DNA of 64,000 nt, taken from the NCBI RefSeq assembly GCF_029257255.1, contig NZ_JARICI010000087.1:51424-115423 (forward strand), given 5' to 3'. The stretch is from Sporosarcina sp. Lineage in GTDB: Bacteria; Bacillota; Bacilli; Bacillales_A; Planococcaceae. Each line of letters begins with the position of its first letter. The stretch's first letter is position 1. The translations under genes and the position numbers were made by a program. Shown piece after piece: positions 59,838 through 64,000 of this stretch. Under the pieces are notes generated by a model that was given only the letters and a program-made list of their open reading frames with translations, was not told the DNA's origin and made no database searches.

Positions 59838-60717
59838 AAATGTAACGAAACGATTTGGGAACCGCACGGTGTTACGGGATATTGATCTGCATATTCCCTC
59901 CCATTCCATATACGGATTTGTAGGGGCAAACGGGGCCGGTAAGACTACACTGATGAAATGTATGCTCGGTTTGCTGCCGTTGAATCAGGGAACTATCACC
60001 GTCGCCGGAGAACGAGTGACATTCGGTGAAACCCCATCCAATCAATACATCGGATACTTACCTGACGTCCCTGAGTTCTATCCGTTTTACACAGCGCAGC
60101 AGTACCTTGAACTGTGCGCGGTTATTACCGGCATGCCGAGGAAAGAGCAGAAGCCGCGAATCGATGAATTACTAACTTTGGTCGGATTAGCGGATACCTC
60201 TTCTTCTATCAGCACGTATTCCAGAGGCATGAAACAGCGTCTTGGCATTGCCCAGGCACTTCTCAACCGGCCTAAACTGCTGATTTGCGATGAACCGACA
60301 TCTGCTTTAGACCCGGCAGGACGTGCACAAATACTGTCGATTCTGCAAAAAGCGAAAGAAGAAACAACGGTTTTCTTCTCAACTCATATTCTGTCTGACG
60401 CCGAGCAGATCTGTGATCATGTCGCGATGCTGCATGAAGGAAAGATTATTTTTCAAGATGACCTGCGAACACTGCAACAGCAATTTCAGGATCAATTTAT
60501 TTATCGCTTTACAATTCCTGTACAGCAGGCGAAAAACCGGCTACAGCATACTGCTTTTCAAATGGAATGCAGCGATGATGAACTGATTGTCTATCTTCCT
60601 AATGACACACAACGGCTTGCATTCATGACTGAACTGACAAAGAACGCTCTCATTATGGAATCGATGCATCCGCAGGCCAGTCAGCTCGAACAGCTAGTAC
60701 TGGAGGTGCTCAGATGA
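59821..60717 (+). CDS. ABC transporter ATP-binding protein (YxlF-like)
   Basis: [47 protein letters not shown]. Confidence 0.9.
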   Translation: MVVRIENVTKRFGNRTVLRDIDLHIPSHSIYGFVGANGAGKTTLMKCMLGLLPLNQGTITVAGERVTFGETPSNQYIGYLPDVPEFYPFYTAQQYLELCAVITGMPRKEQKPRIDELLTLVGLADTSSSISTYSRGMKQRLGIAQALLNRPKLLICDEPTSALDPAGRAQILSILQKAKEETTVFFSTHILSDAEQICDHVAMLHEGKIIFQDDLRTLQQQFQDQFIYRFTIPVQQAKNRLQHTAFQMECSDDELIVYLPNDTQRLAFMTELTKNALIMESMHPQASQLEQLVLEVLR

Positions 60718-61478
60718 ATCAGTGGATCGGATTTTTCAAGAAAGAATGGTTTGAAAGTGTGAAAACCTATAAACTGCTATTGGTGCTTTGCATCTTTGGG
60801 TTTCTTGGCGTGCTGAATCCTTTCACTGCCAAAATTACTCCTGCTTTAATGGAAAATTTAATGCCCGAAGGCACTATCCTCAATCTGCCTGATCCTTCCG
60901 CGCTTGATTCCTGGATGCAGTTTTATAAAAACGTGCCGCAGCTAGGTCTCGTTGTATTCATCTTGCTGTTCAGTACGATGATGTCAAAAGAGCTGGAGAA
61001 AGGGACGCTGATCATTCTGCTCACAAAAGGCTTGCGCCGCAGCACCGTCATCACTGCGAAGTTTTGCCTGGCACTTAGCTATTGGACGCTCGCACTGACC
61101 GCCGCTTTCCTCATTACGTATATGTATACGGCATTTTATTGGGATCAAAGTGGTTTGCAGCATCTTCTTTTTGCAGCTAGCTGCCTATATATATTCGGTA
61201 TTCTGCTGCTGGCTGTTACGCTGTGGGGCAACACGTATTTTGCTTCTTCTTATGGAGGAATTTTAGTTACATTCATTGCGATCATTGTTTTATTCGCGGC
61301 CTCTATTTTCCCAACAGACGTTGCATGGAATCCGCTTGAATTATTTACTGTGCCCGCCAAATTGCTGACTGGCGAAGCTGCTCCATCAGACATATGGATT
61401 CCGTACGTGCTTTCCCTCGGTTTGGCAGGATGTTTTGTCTGGCTGACTGTGTTGCACTTCAAGAAAAAGCTTTTATAA
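60714..61478 (+). CDS. ABC-2 type transporter permease (YxlG-like)
   Basis: FFKKEWFESVKTYKLLLVLCIFGFLGVLNPFTAKITP; MSKELEKGTLIILLTKG. Confidence 0.88.
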   Translation: MNQWIGFFKKEWFESVKTYKLLLVLCIFGFLGVLNPFTAKITPALMENLMPEGTILNLPDPSALDSWMQFYKNVPQLGLVVFILLFSTMMSKELEKGTLIILLTKGLRRSTVITAKFCLALSYWTLALTAAFLITYMYTAFYWDQSGLQHLLFAASCLYIFGILLLAVTLWGNTYFASSYGGILVTFIAIIVLFAASIFPTDVAWNPLELFTVPAKLLTGEAAPSDIWIPYVLSLGLAGCFVWLTVLHFKKKLL

Positions 61479-61539
61479 ACGTTCGTTAAATTTCAAAATG
61501 TAAACGTTGACAATCATTATAAATTCGTGTAAATTACTA

Positions 61540-61583
61540 AATGTCGAACAATCAAAATTAATATATAGAAAACATTCGTTTAT
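61540..61583. promoter_or_regulatory. Possible PurR operator (paired PurBox-like sites) upstream of guaC
   Basis: AAATGTCGAACAAT and AAACATTCGTTTAT in opposite orientation with about 18 nt between; imperfect match to AWWWCCGAACWWT. Confidence 0.4.
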
Positions 61584-61596
61584 AGAGGTGAAAGTA

Positions 61597-62580
61597 ATGG
61601 ACACAGTATTTGATTACGAAGATATACAGCTAGTCCCTGCAAAATGTATAGTGGAAAGCCGTTCGGAATGTGATACATCGGTTACGCTTGGCGGACATAC
61701 TTTCCGTTTACCTGTTGTACCTGCTAATATGCAAACGATTATTGATGAAAAGATCGCGATTCAACTAGCAGAGGAAGGCTATTTCTATATAATGCATCGC
61801 TTCAATCCTGAAAAACGTGTAGATTTCATTCAAGATATGCACGCACGCGGGTTGATTGCTTCAATTAGTGTAGGCGTGAAAGATGAGGAATACGGCTTTG
61901 TTGAACAGCTTGCTGTCGATGCGCTTGTTCCTGAATTTATCACAATCGATATTGCACATGGTCATTCCAATCAAGTCATCCGCATGATCCAGCACATCAA
62001 AAATCATTTGCCGATGAGCTTTGTCATTGCAGGAAATGTGGGTACGCCTGAAGCAGTGCGTGAGCTGGAAAATGCCGGAGCTGACGCTACTAAAGTAGGG
62101 ATCGGACCCGGAAAAGTATGTATCACGAAACTGAAGACCGGTTTTGGTACTGGGGGCTGGCAATTGGCTGCAGTTCGTTTATGTGCGAAAGCAGCTTCCA
62201 AGCCAATCATTGCAGACGGCGGAATCCGTACGCACGGTGATATCGCAAAATCTGTGCGCTTTGGCGCAAGCATGGTAATGGTCGGCTCATTGTTTGCCGG
62301 ACATGAAGAATCGCCGGGTCAAACGGTGGAAAAAGATGGTCAGAAATATAAAGAGTACTTCGGTTCTGCATCTGAATTCCAAAAAGGTGAGAAGAAAAAC
62401 GTTGAGGGCAAGAAGATGTTCGTTGAATATAAAGGACCGCTGAAAGATACATTGATCGAAATGGAGCAGGATCTGCAGTCCGCTATTTCGTATTCAGGCG
62501 GTAAAACGTTGAGCTCTATCCGCAACGTAGACTATGTCATCGTGAAGAACTCTATTTTCAACGGCGATAAAGTATTTTAA
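61597..62580 (+). CDS. guaC: GMP reductase
   Basis: [72 protein letters not shown]. Confidence 0.93.
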   Translation: MDTVFDYEDIQLVPAKCIVESRSECDTSVTLGGHTFRLPVVPANMQTIIDEKIAIQLAEEGYFYIMHRFNPEKRVDFIQDMHARGLIASISVGVKDEEYGFVEQLAVDALVPEFITIDIAHGHSNQVIRMIQHIKNHLPMSFVIAGNVGTPEAVRELENAGADATKVGIGPGKVCITKLKTGFGTGGWQLAAVRLCAKAASKPIIADGGIRTHGDIAKSVRFGASMVMVGSLFAGHEESPGQTVEKDGQKYKEYFGSASEFQKGEKKNVEGKKMFVEYKGPLKDTLIEMEQDLQSAISYSGGKTLSSIRNVDYVIVKNSIFNGDKVF

Positions 62581-62585
62581 TCAGA

Positions 62586-62626
62586 CCAGGCCGGTCGGGG
62601 AAATTATTTCTCCGGCTGGCTTTTTT
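62586..62626 (+). terminator. Rho-independent terminator
   Basis: AGGCCGGTCGGGGAAAttatTTCTCCGGCTGGCTTTTTT (imperfect stem). Confidence 0.7.
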
Positions 62627-62700
62627 ATTGCAAACGATTCATTTGAGTTTGCACTCCCCTATTCTTAAAATGACTAGAGTATCTAAAAGGAGCGATTGCA

Positions 62701-63372
62701 GTGGAAAATCAAAAAGAACAAATTAAGCAGCAGGTATTGGATGCATTCCGTTTTAGACATGCGACAAAACTTTACGATGCAACGAAACTGATTTCAGAGG
62801 AAGACTTTGAATATATTTTGGAAGCCGGCAGACTGTCCCCGAGCTCACTAGGTTCCGAACCATGGAAGTTTCTCGTCATACAAGATCCGGCGATGCGCGA
62901 TAAACTGATGCCCGTATGCTCAGGTGCAGTTGAAAAGCTTAGAACTGCCAGCCATTTCGTCATCCTGCTGGCCAGAAAAAATGTGCGCTATGATTCCGAA
63001 TACATGATCAGCCAGATGAAAGATGTCCAGCAGATGCCTGAAGCAGTAATCGAAACCGTTACCGGTCACTATCAGAGCTTCCAGGAGATGAATCACTTAT
63101 TGGATAATGAACGCACACTGTCGGACTGGTCATCGAAGCAGACCTATATCGCGCTTGGTAATATGCTGACTGCCGCGGCACTGATCGGAATTGATTCGAC
63201 TCCTATGGAAGGCTTTAATGCTGCAGAACTTGAAAAGCTGCTTGCCGAAGAAGGTTTGCTCGGAGACGGAGAATTCAGACCTGCCGTGCTGGCCGCATTC
63301 GGTTACAGAAAAGAAGAACCCCGGCGTCCAAAAACGCGCCGTTCATTGGAAGAAATAGTTGAATGGATATAA
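62701..63372 (+). CDS. Nitroreductase-family NAD(P)H oxidoreductase
   Basis: FRFRHATKLYD, LSPSSLGSEPWKFLVI, FGYRKEEPRRPKTRRSLEEIVEW. Confidence 0.92.
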   Translation: MENQKEQIKQQVLDAFRFRHATKLYDATKLISEEDFEYILEAGRLSPSSLGSEPWKFLVIQDPAMRDKLMPVCSGAVEKLRTASHFVILLARKNVRYDSEYMISQMKDVQQMPEAVIETVTGHYQSFQEMNHLLDNERTLSDWSSKQTYIALGNMLTAAALIGIDSTPMEGFNAAELEKLLAEEGLLGDGEFRPAVLAAFGYRKEEPRRPKTRRSLEEIVEWI

Positions 63373-63533
63373 TACAGCTTTACCTTTACAAATAATTTAC
63401 CAATTAATGAAGGAATGTTACAATGGCTTGAGAAATATGTATATTCAGTAATCGGGCCATTTTAGTTGAAGATGAAAATGGGAGTTTTTATGTCGCATTT
63501 GGCACATAAGGCGTAGCACGGAAGGAGATTATT

Positions 63534-63761
63534 ATGTACTGGAATTATAGAGTTGTGGAATTTACCAATAAACAGAACAAACCTTACTTTGAGATTTGCG
63601 AAGTTCATTATGATGAAAACGATAAGCCTCATATGTGGGGTGAAATAATGCCTGCCGAATCATTAGATGAATTAAAAGATGATTACGGGTATATGCGTAA
63701 AGCATTTGAAAGTCCTGTATTGAAAGTAGTTCATGATAAATTAGTACTAGCGACAGAATAA
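63534..63761 (+). CDS. Small conserved hypothetical protein
   Basis: 75-aa ORF, RBS GGAGAT upstream, plausible composition MYWNYRVVEFTNKQNKPYFEICEVHYDENDKPHMWGEIMPA. Confidence 0.65.
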   Translation: MYWNYRVVEFTNKQNKPYFEICEVHYDENDKPHMWGEIMPAESLDELKDDYGYMRKAFESPVLKVVHDKLVLATE

Positions 63762-63854
63762 TGTAGCAGTACGAATATAATGTGTAATAAAAGATAAGGT
63801 ACTTATACAACTAACGGGTTCAGATTGTGGAAGATGGTTTAATTACAGTCACTT

Positions 63855-63890
63855 AGTTGATCGGAGCGGAAGCCGGCGACTCCCTCTTGG
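63855..63890. repeat. Fragment of a GC-rich Bacillaceae-type intergenic repeat
   Basis: GATCGGAGCGGAAGCCGGCGACTCCC resembles the recalled GGAGCGGAAGGCGGCGACTCCTGCGGG family; truncated. Confidence 0.5.
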
Positions 63891-64000
63891 AAATACGATA
63901 GTGACAAGGTTTATCGCGTTCTGAGTAAGACCAAAAAATATTTTTTTCGGATGTATCTGTAGTATGTGTTCCCTAAATATACATGACTTTACGTATTATG

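Noticed and set aside
61479-61596. Purine riboswitch upstream of guaC
   Set aside because: No conserved purine-aptamer core or terminator seen; paired CGAA boxes fit PurR better.

Overview
This 64-kb window is chromosomal sequence from a low-to-mid GC Firmicute. Gene content (CotJABC, Trp T-box leader, YkfABC, RsbQ, YxlEFG-like cluster) suggests Bacillales, probably Planococcaceae/Sporosarcina-like; this placement is inference. Main blocks: partial ABC permease; acyl-CoA thioesterase; murein-peptide recycling genes (ykfC-B-A) next to an Opp/App-type peptide ABC operon; trpEDCFBA with a Trp T-box leader; several c-di-GMP proteins; purine/pyrimidine permease; phospholipase D-like protein; BCCT transporter; cotJABC; UbiB/AarF-family kinase; large-subunit catalase; LysR regulator divergent from a CofE-like ligase; an RsbQ-PAS/GGDEF pair; SLH-anchored SGNH hydrolase; kynUBA; alkyltransferase-like protein; cystine-type ABC importer; a second T-box upstream of an NhaC-family antiporter; an XRE-regulated YxlEFG-like ABC cluster; guaC. 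No rRNA, tRNA, CRISPR array, prophage or intact IS element was recognised. The most interesting unexplained structure is a set of intergenic arrays with an exact 21-bp period and degenerate units. There are four clear arrays of 6-7 units (601-747, 5079-5225, 36942-37088, 52441-52566) and two weaker relatives (20976-21062, 50306-50431). They sit beside hairpin terminators or gene ends. Three decayed genes were also found: an erythromycin-esterase-like gene, a CYP152 P450 and a MarR regulator.
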